Part shown: in pieces, positions 25,817 to 34,973 of the stretch | How positions within the stretch are numbered: the first letter of the stretch is position 1 | Layout of the letters: each line of letters begins with the position of its first letter | Assembly: GCF_004114915.1 (NCBI RefSeq) | Contig: NZ_CP022219.1 | Coordinates: 2,510,501-2,574,500, forward strand | Source: Bradyrhizobium guangxiense | Lineage (GTDB): Bacteria; Pseudomonadota; Alphaproteobacteria; Rhizobiales; Xanthobacteraceae | Length of the DNA stretch: 64,000 nucleotides | Direction of reading: 5' to 3' | Translations under genes and position numbers: made by a program | The notes under the pieces: model-generated | What the model was told of the DNA's origin: nothing | Database searches by the model: none | The model's input: the letters and a program-made list of their open reading frames with translations, nothing else

Positions 25817-26791
25817 ATGGGACGACGATCGGAGCGGTTGAGTAGGCAAGGCATGCTCGCTGGCGATGCCGGTGAGGGAGATGTCATCCAGGTGGTCTCG
25901 CGCGCGTTCGACGTGTTGCGATGCTTCGAGGGTCACGAGGCAAGGCTCGGCAATCTCGAGATTTCAAATCGCTGCGGTCTGCCGCGCTCGACGGTGTCGC
26001 GGCTCACGCACACGCTGACGCGAATGGGTCAACTGGTGTACCTGCCGCGCGATCAAAAGTATCGCATCGGCCCGAGCGCGGTGGCGATGAGCGCCACGAT
26101 GATGAAGGGCGCGCAGCTGCGCAGCATGATCCGCCAGCGGCTGCAGGACGTCGCCGAGCAATTGCCCGGAACGGTCGGCTTCGTCGTTCCGGATCGCTTC
26201 CATCTCGTCTATCTCTTGTTCGCGCGCTCGGCGACCGCACTCGGCCTGCACGAGGGCACCGGCAGCCGCATCTCGATGGCCTCGACCGCCGCGGGCGCGG
26301 CCTACACCGCGGCGCTGGCGCCTGAGATCGGCGATGCCTTCATCGCGGACATGGAGCGGGAAGCTCCTGAAGCCGCGAAGATCCTGAAGCCCCGCATCGA
26401 AGCCAACAGGCAGATGTTGCGCGAGCGCGGCTATGTCGTGGCCTGCGGCCTGTGGAGCCCGCACATCAACGGTCTCGCGGTGCCGATCTGGTCGCCGCAA
26501 TATCAGACCTTCGTGGTCATCACGATCGGCCTCCTGTCCGCGATGTACGACGAGGAGCGGCTGCATGCCGAAGTCGCGCCGCTGATGCTGGAGCTCGGCC
26601 GCTCGCTCGGCAGCCTGGTCGAGGGCGCGGAAGGCGACGTCTTCAACAACCGCATCTCGCGTAAACCGGTCGCGATCGCCGTCCATAACAATAACAAGCC
26701 GATCAATTCGGAGGGAGTGAATGAACTGGAAGCCGGAACTCGACGAGCTCGCCCGGCGCGAAGCCTTCGCGCGGGAGATGGGCGGCGTTGA
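25817..26791 (+). CDS. IclR-family transcriptional regulator
   Basis: This 324-residue protein has an N-terminal winged helix (VVSRAFDVLRCFEG, then SNRCGLPRSTVSRLTHTLTRM, residues about 26-80) and a GAF-like effector domain (about 100-275) with EGTGSRISMASTAAGAAY and RERGYVVACGLW. The length is somewhat above the usual 250-280 because of extra residues at both ends. The last 23 codons overlap the carboxyltransferase start by 71 bases in another frame. It likely controls both the rightward genes and the divergent carrier/TRAP/glutaminase genes. The effector is unknown. Confidence 0.9.
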   Translation: MGRRSERLSRQGMLAGDAGEGDVIQVVSRAFDVLRCFEGHEARLGNLEISNRCGLPRSTVSRLTHTLTRMGQLVYLPRDQKYRIGPSAVAMSATMMKGAQLRSMIRQRLQDVAEQLPGTVGFVVPDRFHLVYLLFARSATALGLHEGTGSRISMASTAAGAAYTAALAPEIGDAFIADMEREAPEAAKILKPRIEANRQMLRERGYVVACGLWSPHINGLAVPIWSPQYQTFVVITIGLLSAMYDEERLHAEVAPLMLELGRSLGSLVEGAEGDVFNNRISRKPVAIAVHNNNKPINSEGVNELEAGTRRARPARSLRAGDGRR

Positions 26792-28280
26792 AAAGGTCAA
26801 GCGACAGCATGACCAGGGCCGACTGACTGTTCGGGAGCGTATCGACAAGCTGATCGACAAAGGCAGCTTTCACGAGATCGGTGCCGTCTCCGGCATCGGC
26901 GAGTACGATTCCAGCGGCGATCTGAAGAAGCTGACGCCGGCGAACTGTGTGTTCGGCCGCGCGCGCGTCGATGGCCGCACGGTGGTCGTGGTCGGTGACG
27001 ATTTCACGGTGCGCGGCGGCTCGGCGGATGCGTCGATCTCGGCAAAGCCGCTGATGGCCGAGGAGATGGCGCACGACTTTCGTCTGCCCATCGTCCGCAT
27101 CATCGAAGGCTCTGGCGGCGGCGGCTCGGTCAAGACCATCGAGACCAAGGGTGCGGCCAACCTGCCGGGCGGCATCGGCGGCACGCGCTGGTATCGCTTC
27201 ACGACGGAGAACCTGTCGCGTGTGCCGGTGGTCGCGCTCGGCCTCGGCTCGGTGGCGGGCCTCGGTGCCGCGCGCCTTGCCGCCAGCCACTATTCCATCA
27301 TGACCAGGAAGTCGGCGATGTTTGTCGCGGGACCGCCGGTGGTGAAGGCGCTGGGACAGGACCTTTCGAAGGAGGAGCTCGGCGGCGCCGACATCCAGAC
27401 CCGCGCCGGCGCGATCGATCATGCCGTCGACACCGAGGAAGAGGCGTTCGCCTGCGCGCGGCGTTTCCTGTCCTATCTGCCGTCGTCAGTGTACGAGCTG
27501 CCGCCGACCTTGCCCTGCACCGACAATCCGGAGCGCGGCGACGAGGCGCTGATGAACGCGGTGCCGCGCAACCGCAAGCAGGTCTACAAGGTGCGCCCCA
27601 TCATCGAGTCCGTGGTCGACAGGGGCTCGTTCTTCGAGGTTGCCAAGAATTACGGCAAGCCCATTATCGTCGGCCTGGCCCGGCTCGAGGGCAGGGCGGT
27701 GATGGTGCTCGCCAGCGACAGCTTCCACTATGGCGGCTCCTGGACGGCGGACGCCTGCCAGAAGGTGGTGCGCTGGGTCGATTTTGCCGAGACGTTCCAC
27801 CTGCCGATCGTCTACCTGATGGACTGCCCCGGCTTCATGATCGGTCTCGATGCCGAGAAGGCGGCGACCATCCGCCACGGCGTGCGCGTCATGGCCGCAG
27901 TCAACCAGACCACGGTGCCGTGGTGCACCGTGATCCTGCGCAACGCCTTCGGCGTTGCCGGCGTCGTGCACCAGCCGGCCGACCGCTTCTCGATCCGCTA
28001 CGCCTGGCCGTCGGCCTATTGGGGCTCGCTGCCGCTCGAAGGCGGCATCGAGGCCGCCTACCGCGCCGACATCGACGCGGCCGAGGACAAGGCGGCCAAG
28101 CTGGAGGAGATCCAGGAGCGCCTGAACAAGCTGCGCTCGCCGTTCCGCTCGGCCGAAAAATTCTGGGTCGAGGAGATCATCGATCCCCGCAAGACGCGCT
28201 CGCTGCTGTGCGAGTTCGCCCGTCTCGCCGAGCCATTGCGCAAGGTGGGGCCGCCGGAGAACATGACGATCAGGCCCTGA
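26721..28280 (+). CDS. Acyl-CoA carboxylase carboxyltransferase (beta) subunit
   Basis: This 519-residue crotonase-fold carboxyltransferase has the N- and C-halves of the PccB/MccB type: glycine-rich EGSGGGGSVKTIE and SVAGLGAARLAAS in the first half, MDCPGFMIGLDAEK and PSAYWGSLPLEGG in the second. It transfers a carboxyl group between carboxybiotin and an acyl-CoA. Its partner is probably the divergent biotin carrier protein. No biotin carboxylase is nearby. The ATG is preceded by GGAGGGAG inside the end of the regulator gene, implying coupled expression. Confidence 0.93.
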   Translation: MNWKPELDELARREAFAREMGGVEKVKRQHDQGRLTVRERIDKLIDKGSFHEIGAVSGIGEYDSSGDLKKLTPANCVFGRARVDGRTVVVVGDDFTVRGGSADASISAKPLMAEEMAHDFRLPIVRIIEGSGGGGSVKTIETKGAANLPGGIGGTRWYRFTTENLSRVPVVALGLGSVAGLGAARLAASHYSIMTRKSAMFVAGPPVVKALGQDLSKEELGGADIQTRAGAIDHAVDTEEEAFACARRFLSYLPSSVYELPPTLPCTDNPERGDEALMNAVPRNRKQVYKVRPIIESVVDRGSFFEVAKNYGKPIIVGLARLEGRAVMVLASDSFHYGGSWTADACQKVVRWVDFAETFHLPIVYLMDCPGFMIGLDAEKAATIRHGVRVMAAVNQTTVPWCTVILRNAFGVAGVVHQPADRFSIRYAWPSAYWGSLPLEGGIEAAYRADIDAAEDKAAKLEEIQERLNKLRSPFRSAEKFWVEEIIDPRKTRSLLCEFARLAEPLRKVGPPENMTIRP

Positions 28281-28389
28281 GGCTCGGCCGTCACTGCGGC
28301 TGCGCGGCATCTTGCCGGGCAGCCGCGGCGTGACCTCCAAACAAGAACGCGCTACTTTCGCCGGACAAGAACAAGAGGAAGCGCCAATC

Positions 28390-30087
28390 GTGTACGACTT
28401 CATTATCGTGGGCGGCGGCTCGGCGGGGTCCGTGCTGGCCCACCGGCTCTCGGCAAAGAGTGCCAACAAGATCCTGCTGTGCGAGGCCGGACAGGACACA
28501 CCGCCCGGCAACGAGCCGGCTGAAATTCGAGACAGCTATCCCGGCACGGCCTATTTCGATCCGCGCTTCCACTGGACCGAGCTCAAGGTCACGACACAGG
28601 TCGTCAGCCACAACAATCCGAACGAATCGCGTCCGCCCTTGCGCAAATACGAGCAGGCGCGCGTGCTCGGCGGCGGTTCGTCGATCAACGGCCAGATGGC
28701 CAATCGCGGCGCGCCGACCGACTACGACGAATGGGACGCGCGCGGCGCGGAGGGGTGGACCTGGAACGACGTGCTGCCCTTCTTCAAGAAGGTCGAGCGC
28801 GATCTCGATTTCGACGGTCCCTATCACGGCAAGGACGGTAAGATCCCGGTTCGCCGTATCCCCCGCGAGCACTGGACCAAGCACTCGCAGGCGTTCGCCC
28901 AGGCCTTCCAGCAGGCCGGCCATCAGTTCCTGCCGGACCAGAACGGCGAGTTCGTCGACGGCTTCTTCCCGGTGACCCACTCCAACCAAGCCGAGCAGCG
29001 CGTCTCGGCCGCCATGGGCTATCTCGACCGCGACACCCGCAAGCGCGCCAATCTCACCATCTCCACCAACACGCAGGTGCGCGAGCTGCTGTTCGAAGGC
29101 ACGCAATGCGTCGGCGTCAAGGCTGTCGTCGACGGACGCGAGCAGGAATTCCGCGGGCGCGAGATCATCCTCTCCAGCGGTGCGATCCATTCGCCGGCAC
29201 ATCTCTTGCGTGCCGGCATCGGGCCGGTCGGCCACCTCAAGGATATGGGCATTCCCGTGTTGATGGGATTGCCGGGCGTCGGGCAGCGCCTGATGGATCA
29301 TCCCTCGATCTCGCTGTCGTCCTTTGTCCGCCGCGGCGCGCGCATGAACGAGCACACCAGGCGCCACATGCAGTTGGGCCTGCGCTACTCATCGGGGCTG
29401 CCCGATGTGCCGAAGGGCGACATGTTCGTGGTCCTGCTCTCGAAGTCGGCCTGGCATGCGGTCGGCGAGCAGATCGGCTCGCTGCTGACCTTCGTCAACA
29501 AGACCTATTCGGAGACCGGACAGGTCAGGCTTGCCTCGCGCGATCCCTCCGCGGAGCCGATCGTGGAGTTCAATCTTCTGTCCGACCGGCGCGACCTCGA
29601 TCGCCTGATGAGCGGCTTCCGCAAGATGGCGGCCATTCAGATGAGCGATGTCGTCAGGACGGTGACCGACAAGCCGTTCCCCGCCGCCTACACCGACAAG
29701 GTCCGCAAGATCGGCGTGGTCAACACCAGAAACAGGATTTTGACCAAGATCGCCGCGACGCTGATGGACGGACCGGCGGCGCTGCGCCATTACATGATCG
29801 ACAATTTCGTGGTCGAAGGTTTCACCTTCGATCAGGTGATGAACGACGACGAGGCGCTGGAAGCCTTCGTCCGCAAGGCGACGATCGGCGTCTGGCACGC
29901 CTCGTGCTCATGCCGCATGGGCCGTGCCGACGATCCGATGGCGGTGGTCGACAATCAGGGTCGCGTCAAGGGCATCCAGGGCCTGCGCGTCGTCGACGCC
30001 TCGATCTTCCCCGTGGTGCCCTGCGCCAACACCAATTTTCCGGTGTTGATGTCGGCGGAGAAGATCGCGGCTGCGATCATGCAGTAG
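28390..30087 (+). CDS. GMC-family FAD oxidoreductase (choline-dehydrogenase type)
   Basis: This 565-residue protein has the N-terminal FAD motif IIVGGGSAGSVLAHRLS, the GMC signature region ARVLGGGSSINGQM and the C-terminal catalytic VWHASCSCRMG, whose His is the usual proton acceptor. Family members oxidise alcohols to aldehydes or ketones. The start is GTG with GAGGAA upstream; the longer frame from an ATG 26 codons earlier looks non-coding. It is co-directional with the carboxyltransferase gene after a gap of 109 bases, so oxidation of the same substrate is a reasonable but unproven inference. Confidence 0.9.
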   Translation: MYDFIIVGGGSAGSVLAHRLSAKSANKILLCEAGQDTPPGNEPAEIRDSYPGTAYFDPRFHWTELKVTTQVVSHNNPNESRPPLRKYEQARVLGGGSSINGQMANRGAPTDYDEWDARGAEGWTWNDVLPFFKKVERDLDFDGPYHGKDGKIPVRRIPREHWTKHSQAFAQAFQQAGHQFLPDQNGEFVDGFFPVTHSNQAEQRVSAAMGYLDRDTRKRANLTISTNTQVRELLFEGTQCVGVKAVVDGREQEFRGREIILSSGAIHSPAHLLRAGIGPVGHLKDMGIPVLMGLPGVGQRLMDHPSISLSSFVRRGARMNEHTRRHMQLGLRYSSGLPDVPKGDMFVVLLSKSAWHAVGEQIGSLLTFVNKTYSETGQVRLASRDPSAEPIVEFNLLSDRRDLDRLMSGFRKMAAIQMSDVVRTVTDKPFPAAYTDKVRKIGVVNTRNRILTKIAATLMDGPAALRHYMIDNFVVEGFTFDQVMNDDEALEAFVRKATIGVWHASCSCRMGRADDPMAVVDNQGRVKGIQGLRVVDASIFPVVPCANTNFPVLMSAEKIAAAIMQ

Positions 30088-30110
30088 CGCTTGTCACGCC
30101 GCGCACTGCT

Positions 30111-30154
30111 TCCTCATCCTGAGGAGCCCGCATCAAGCGGGCGTCTCGAAGGAC
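30111..30154. repeat. Intergenic palindrome, family C copy 1
   Basis: TCCTCATCCTGAGGAGCCCG followed by CGGGCGTCTCGAAGGA. Related sequences are at 34764-34810 and 58536-58595. It sits between two converging genes and may act in termination. Confidence 0.7.
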
Positions 30155-30179
30155 GGCGGCAGGCGAATTTCCTGCGAAG

Positions 30180-31655
30180 TCACAGCCGCAGCACCTTGCC
30201 GGGATTCATGATGTTTTGCGGATCGAGCGCGCGCTTGATGGTTCGCATGATGTCGAGCTCGGTCTTCGAGCGGTAGTGGCTGAGCTCGTCGAGCTTGTCG
30301 ATGCCGATACCGTGTTCCGCCGAGATCGAACCGTCCATGGAGGTGACGAGGTCATTCACGGCCCGCGTGATGGCGCCCTTGTATTGCGTCAGCGTCTGCT
30401 GATCCATGCCGGGCGGCCCCATGAACGAGAAATGCAGGTTGCCGTCGCCGATGTGTCCGAGGGGATAGGGCCGGATGGTCGGGAGAATGTCGAGCACGGC
30501 CTTGAGCCCCTGGTCGATGAACTCCGGAATCCTGGAGATCGCCACCGAGACGTCGTAGCTGAGCCCCGGCCCCTCGGCCCGCGATGCCTCGGCGACGCTT
30601 TCCCGGATGCGCCACATGTTGTGCGATTGGTTTCCGGTCTGGGCGATGACCGCGTCGAGCACGCGCCCGGCCTCGAGTTGATCGCTGAGAAACTGCTCCA
30701 TCTTCGCCGCGATGCCCTCGGCGCCGTCCTGGCGCGCCCGCGCGGACGACCATTCGAGCAGCAGGTACCAGGGCGTGTCCGCCTTGAGCGGATCCTGCGT
30801 GTCGGGAACGTGGCGAAGCACCATGTCGATGGCGGCGCGGCTCATCAGCTCGCAGGAGCCGACATTGTCCTCGGATGCGCTATGGGCTTCCGACAGGATC
30901 TCCAGCGCCGCACGCGGATCCCGGATCGCCAGCCACGCCGTGCAGACGTCCTTGGGAGCCGGCCATAACTTGAGCACGGCCCTGGTGATGATGCCGAGCG
31001 TTCCTTCGGCGCCCATGAAGAGGTGCTTGAGATCGTAGCCGGTGTTGTCCTTCTTGAGCGCACGCAAGCCGTCCCAGACGTCGCCGTTCGGCAGCACGAC
31101 CTCGAGTCCCAGGACGAGATTGCGGGCATTGCCGTAGCGGAGCACCTGCACGCCGCCGGCATTGGTCGACAGATTGCCGCCGATCATGCACGAGCCCTGG
31201 GCGCCAAGGCTGAGAGGCAGGAACCTGTCATGCCTGGCCGCGGTCTCCTGCAGCGTCTGCAGCACGCAGCCGGCCTCGACCGTCATGGTGTAGCCTGTGG
31301 CATCGACCTCCAGCACGCGGTTCATGCGGCCGAGCGACAACACGATGCCGGTATGCGCAGGCCAGGGCGTCGCTCCGCCCATCAGGCCGGTGTTTCCACC
31401 CTGCGGTACGATCGCGACGCCATGCTCATGGCAGAGCTTGACCACCTTCGCGACTTCCCCGGTGCTGCCAGGACGAACGACGGCGCCGGCACGCCCGACC
31501 AGCAATCCGCGCCAATCCGTCACGAACGGCTGCTTGCCGTGCTCGTCCTCGATGAGGCCCTTCTCACCGACGATCGCGCGCAGTGAATCGCGCATCTGGG
31601 CGGTGAGCGGACCGGTTGGAATGATGGGTTCGGACGACGGACCGGCTGCCGGCAT
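30180..31655 (-). CDS. FAD-binding oxidase, GlcD/D-lactate dehydrogenase type
   Basis: This 491-residue protein has the PCMH-type FAD domain (VVRPGSTGEVAKVV, VPQGGNTGLMGGA and GGNLSTNAGG, residues about 50-230) and a C-terminal domain with LGHIGDGNLHF and SAEHGIG, typical of D-2-hydroxy-acid dehydrogenases. It probably oxidises a D-2-hydroxy acid to the 2-keto acid. The start MPAAGPSS was preferred because GGGGAA lies seven bases upstream. It faces the GMC gene tail to tail and is divergent from the pilin genes. Confidence 0.88.
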   Translation of the reverse strand: MPAAGPSSEPIIPTGPLTAQMRDSLRAIVGEKGLIEDEHGKQPFVTDWRGLLVGRAGAVVRPGSTGEVAKVVKLCHEHGVAIVPQGGNTGLMGGATPWPAHTGIVLSLGRMNRVLEVDATGYTMTVEAGCVLQTLQETAARHDRFLPLSLGAQGSCMIGGNLSTNAGGVQVLRYGNARNLVLGLEVVLPNGDVWDGLRALKKDNTGYDLKHLFMGAEGTLGIITRAVLKLWPAPKDVCTAWLAIRDPRAALEILSEAHSASEDNVGSCELMSRAAIDMVLRHVPDTQDPLKADTPWYLLLEWSSARARQDGAEGIAAKMEQFLSDQLEAGRVLDAVIAQTGNQSHNMWRIRESVAEASRAEGPGLSYDVSVAISRIPEFIDQGLKAVLDILPTIRPYPLGHIGDGNLHFSFMGPPGMDQQTLTQYKGAITRAVNDLVTSMDGSISAEHGIGIDKLDELSHYRSKTELDIMRTIKRALDPQNIMNPGKVLRL

Positions 31656-32006
31656 TTGTTTCCCCTGGCGCATCTTGGTGTGCACTGCGCACGTTGCGTG
31701 CGTCGGCTCATTGTCCATGTTTGCGCCGCGGAGTCTAACTCTTCCTCCGGGGTCTTACGGGTTTCTATCCTCGAATACCCCCACTCTACGCGGTCGCGTT
31801 TAAACGGCGTTAATGATGCCTTCTCGACATGAGACATCTCGATCCATGAGGGCCGCTGTTTGCGAACGGCCCGTAAGTGTTGGTTAAGAGAGCCATCGAC
31901 ATAGTCCGCCCGTGTCGGAAGAGGGCCGGGATCGAACCCGATGGCCTCTTCCGTCGATGTCAGGGAAAGGGCCACTGCCACAACGACGGCAGCCAGGATG
32001 AACCTC
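31656..32006. other. Gene-poor gap between FAD oxidase and Tad-like genes
   Basis: About 350 bases separate the two divergent starts. The only clear structure is a hairpin at 31916-31953. The gap also has TTTAAAC and TTAAT clusters, which fail the CtrA spacing. A minus-strand frame here begins with a signal-like stretch but runs into the oxidase gene and is not accepted as a gene. Confidence 0.6.
31916..31953. other. Imperfect hairpin before the Tad-like genes
   Basis: CGGAAGAGG (31916-31924) and CCTCTTCCG (31945-31953) are exact complements, with CGGG/CCCG inside them. On the plus strand this would form a stem about 54 bases before the first pilin-like start, a possible leader structure. 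Confidence 0.5.
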
Positions 32007-33428
32007 ATGATCCGCCGCGCAATGCTCTGTTTTGCGACAGACCGGAAGGCCAACGTCGCCATCATCTTCGCGCTGACGATGGTCCCTATCGTCTTTCTCC
32101 TGGGCATGACGCTCGACTACACGCTGGCCTTGCGCAAGCGCGAGCAATTGAACGCGGCTGCCGACGCAGCCGCGATCGCAGCCGTGCGGCCCGCGATGCT
32201 GACGCAGACCGACAGGACCACTATCGAGAACACGGCGGCTGCCGTCTTCGCCGCGAAGGCGAATCTTCCCGGGCTGAAGGCCGTGCCGACGCCGACGGTC
32301 ACGGTCACGGACGTCGGCCTGGCGCGGACCATCACGGTTTCCTACGTGGCCGAGTCCGTCAATAATTTTCCTGGCGTCCTCGGCAAGCAGACCTGGCAGG
32401 TGGGAGGGTCGGCGACGGCGAAGGCGTCCAGCGCGCCCAACATGGATTTCTACCTGCTGCTGGATGACTCCCCGTCGATGGCGCTGGCGGCGACCCAGAA
32501 AGACATCGACAACATGGTGCTCGCCACCAAGAACCAGCCCACCTATGCCAAGAACTGCGCATTCGCCTGCCATGAGGCACATCCCAACAACGCCAATCCC
32601 AGCTCGACGAACAAGGACAATCTCACGGTCGCACGTGCCAACAACATCACGCTGCGCATCGATCTCGTGACCAACGCCGTCAAGCAATTGATGGTCGGAC
32701 CCTGGTCGTGCCCGCAGTCAGGCACGCCGGGCGGCGTCATGCAGTGCATGTCGGCCCTCAACCACACGACCTACAGGGCTGCCATTTATACCTTCGATTA
32801 CGCCCTGAACACGGTCCAGACGCTGACCACGCCGGACACCGCCGGCACGAAAGTCGGCAACATTCAGCTCCTGACGGTCGATCACCAGAACTGCCCCGTC
32901 CTCGACAGCAAGGGCGCCTGCATCTACACCACCGACTACGGCACCGATATCTCGAAGGGCCTGACAGACCTCAACACCGCCATGCCCAATCCAGGCGACG
33001 GCACCGCGGCAGGTACGCCGCAGGAGGTGGTCTTTCTCGTCACCGACGGCGTCGAGGACAAGCTCATCCCGAAGACCGGGGGAAGCTGCGACCCCAACGC
33101 CACCTATGCGCTTCCGCCAGCCAATTCCACGACCGTGCGATGCCAGCAACCGCTCAACACGGCGATATGTGATACCATCAAGAAGCGGAACATCCGTATC
33201 GCGATCCTCTACACTGAGTCCCTGCAGCTGCCGGCTGACAGCTGGTATCCCAGCCGTATCTCGCAGTTCAACAATCCGACCTCGTCGACGGGCACGATCG
33301 CGCAACGGCTGCAATCCTGCGCCTCACCGGGCCTGTACGCGAGTGTCCAGAACGGTGGCGACATCAACAAGGCGCTGACGGACCTGTTCATCAAGGTCGC
33401 GTCGAGCACGGCCAGCCTCGTGCAGTAG
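32007..33428 (+). CDS. TadG-like protein with VWA domain
   Basis: This 473-residue protein has an N-terminal pilin-like membrane helix (DRKANVAIIFALTMVPIVFL, about 12-31), then a von Willebrand A domain whose metal site begins LLLDDSPSM. TadG proteins belong to Tad pilus systems and are exported to the cell surface or periplasm. The cysteines in the middle (NCAFACHEAH, SCPQS) could form disulfides. The start MIRRAM was chosen because AGGA is eight bases upstream; a longer frame begins inside the leader. It begins a three-gene cluster. Confidence 0.85.
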   Translation: MIRRAMLCFATDRKANVAIIFALTMVPIVFLLGMTLDYTLALRKREQLNAAADAAAIAAVRPAMLTQTDRTTIENTAAAVFAAKANLPGLKAVPTPTVTVTDVGLARTITVSYVAESVNNFPGVLGKQTWQVGGSATAKASSAPNMDFYLLLDDSPSMALAATQKDIDNMVLATKNQPTYAKNCAFACHEAHPNNANPSSTNKDNLTVARANNITLRIDLVTNAVKQLMVGPWSCPQSGTPGGVMQCMSALNHTTYRAAIYTFDYALNTVQTLTTPDTAGTKVGNIQLLTVDHQNCPVLDSKGACIYTTDYGTDISKGLTDLNTAMPNPGDGTAAGTPQEVVFLVTDGVEDKLIPKTGGSCDPNATYALPPANSTTVRCQQPLNTAICDTIKKRNIRIAILYTESLQLPADSWYPSRISQFNNPTSSTGTIAQRLQSCASPGLYASVQNGGDINKALTDLFIKVASSTASLVQ

Positions 33429-33439
33429 GGAAAGAGGCC

Positions 33440-34000
33440 ATGCTCGGATCCGCATCGGCAATGAGGAGACGCCGCAATCGCCGCGTCGCTTTCGCCGCCA
33501 GTGACAGCGGAGCCACCGCCGTCGAGTTCGCGCTCGTTGCCGCGCCGTTTCTCGCCCTCATCATCGCACTGATCCAGACCTTTCTCGTCTTCTTCGCCCA
33601 GCAGATGCTTGAATCGATCGTGCAGCAATCGGCGCGGCTGGTCATGACCGGGCAGGTTCAGTCCGCGCAGATGACGCAGGCGGTCTTCAAGCAGAAGGTC
33701 TGCGACCAGATCGTGATCCTGTTCAATTGCAGTACCCTGATGGTGGACATGCAGGTGGCGACCTCCTGGACGTCCGCGAACACGGCAATGCCAACCCTGA
33801 CCTATGACGGCTCGGGCAAGGTCTCCAATGTCTGGCAGTACAATCCGGGCAATCCCGGCGACATCGTCGTGCTCCGTGTGATGTACGAGTGGCCGGTCAT
33901 GCTCGGTCCGCTCGGCTTCAACCTGTCGAACCTCAGCAATGGCAACCGGCTGATCATGTCGTCCGCCGCGTTCCAGAACGAGCCAGGAGCTTCCTTATGA
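33440..34000 (+). CDS. TadE-like minor pilin
   Basis: This 186-residue protein has a basic leader, a TadE-type helix (GATAVEFALVAAPFLALII) and a short extracytoplasmic domain. The Glu after VxF is the usual position for prepilin processing or assembly. It probably forms part of a Tad-type surface structure with the neighbours. It begins 11 bases after the TadG-like gene and overlaps the next start by four bases. Confidence 0.85.
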   Translation: MLGSASAMRRRRNRRVAFAASDSGATAVEFALVAAPFLALIIALIQTFLVFFAQQMLESIVQQSARLVMTGQVQSAQMTQAVFKQKVCDQIVILFNCSTLMVDMQVATSWTSANTAMPTLTYDGSGKVSNVWQYNPGNPGDIVVLRVMYEWPVMLGPLGFNLSNLSNGNRLIMSSAAFQNEPGASL

Positions 34001-34650
34001 TCTCCGCCCTGTCATCTCGCGCCCGGCACTTGGTGGCCGATGTCCGCGCCGTTGCAGCGACGGAGTTCGCCATCGTGACGCCGTTCATGCTGTTGCTCTA
34101 TGTCGGCGGCGTCGAGCTCGGAACCGCGCTCTCCATGAACGTCAAGGTCAGCGCGACCGCGCACAGTGTCGCCGACATGATCACGCAGAACACGGCCGTC
34201 ACCTCGACTCAAATGACCGGCATCCTTGCTGCCGCGACCGCCATCATGGCGCCATATCCCATCACGAATGGCAGCACCTCCTTGATGACGATCACGGTCT
34301 CGGAAGTCTCGACCGACAGCAGCGGCAATGCGACGGTGCAATGGAGCACGTCGACCAAGGCGGGAGCGGCGAGAACGCCGGGGACCGCCATGACGTTGTC
34401 GTCCTTTACCGCGCCGGGCGGGACCAGCAACGCCAACATCTCCCTCATCCTGAGCGAGGTGTCCTACGACTACACGCCCAACCTAGGCTTCACCATCGCG
34501 GGCACCGTCAAGCTGTCCGACAGCTATTATCTGTTTCCGCGCTGCTCGACCAATGGCCCGGCCACGTTGACCCCTCCTTACTACGACGTGAAATATCCGG
34601 CGACGAGCACCTGCACCTGCGTCCAGCATCTGCAGCAGAAGACCTGTTAG
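33997..34650 (+). CDS. TadE/TadG-like pseudopilin
   Basis: This 217-residue protein has an N-terminal helix beginning AATEFAIVTPFMLLLYVGGVELG, which contains the conserved TadE Glu, then a Ser/Thr-rich extracytoplasmic part ending in CSTNG...CTCVQHLQQKTC with several cysteines. The ATGA overlap with the previous gene implies coupled translation. No tadA, tadB, tadC or prepilin peptidase gene is in the window, so the secretion apparatus must be elsewhere. Confidence 0.83.
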   Translation: MISALSSRARHLVADVRAVAATEFAIVTPFMLLLYVGGVELGTALSMNVKVSATAHSVADMITQNTAVTSTQMTGILAAATAIMAPYPITNGSTSLMTITVSEVSTDSSGNATVQWSTSTKAGAARTPGTAMTLSSFTAPGGTSNANISLILSEVSYDYTPNLGFTIAGTVKLSDSYYLFPRCSTNGPATLTPPYYDVKYPATSTCTCVQHLQQKTC

Positions 34651-34763
34651 CCCCGCGGCAACACGGGCAAGGCTGTTCCAAACGATACTTTGCACAAGCG
34701 CGCGCCTCGTCGTTCGAGACGATCGTGGAGCCCTTCATCGGGCCGCGCTTTGCGAGCAACCGG

Positions 34764-34810
34764 TCCTCATCTTGAGGGTCCGCTGACGGCGGGCGTCTCG
34801 AAGGATGGCC
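34764..34810. repeat. Intergenic palindrome, family C copy 2
   Basis: TCCTCATCTTGAGGGTCCGC followed by GCGGGCGTCTCGAAGGATGG matches the plan of 30111-30154. Confidence 0.65.
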
Positions 34811-34973
34811 ACAGCCGAAATCGTTCCCAGATGCGATGGCCCTGGTCGGATCGGAATTCCATTGCACATCAAAGCAAGGCTCCCCAAGGCAAGCTCCAGT
34901 TCGCTCGCCACCGGGGTGGTACTGTGTCGCTGCAGCGGGGCCGGGGATCGTCTTCAGCCCACGGTTGATTTTA

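Noticed and set aside
31800..31816. TTAA clusters that could be a CtrA site before the Tad-like genes
   Set aside because: The two TTAA elements are six bases apart, not the seven expected for CtrA, and flanking bases do not fit.
31520..32008. Minus-strand frame beginning with a signal-peptide-like stretch before the Tad-like genes
   Set aside because: It runs well into the FAD oxidase gene in another frame, lacks a strong ribosome-binding site, and much of it coincides with the hairpin at 31916-31953. Its third-base GC content looked lower than in neighbouring genes.
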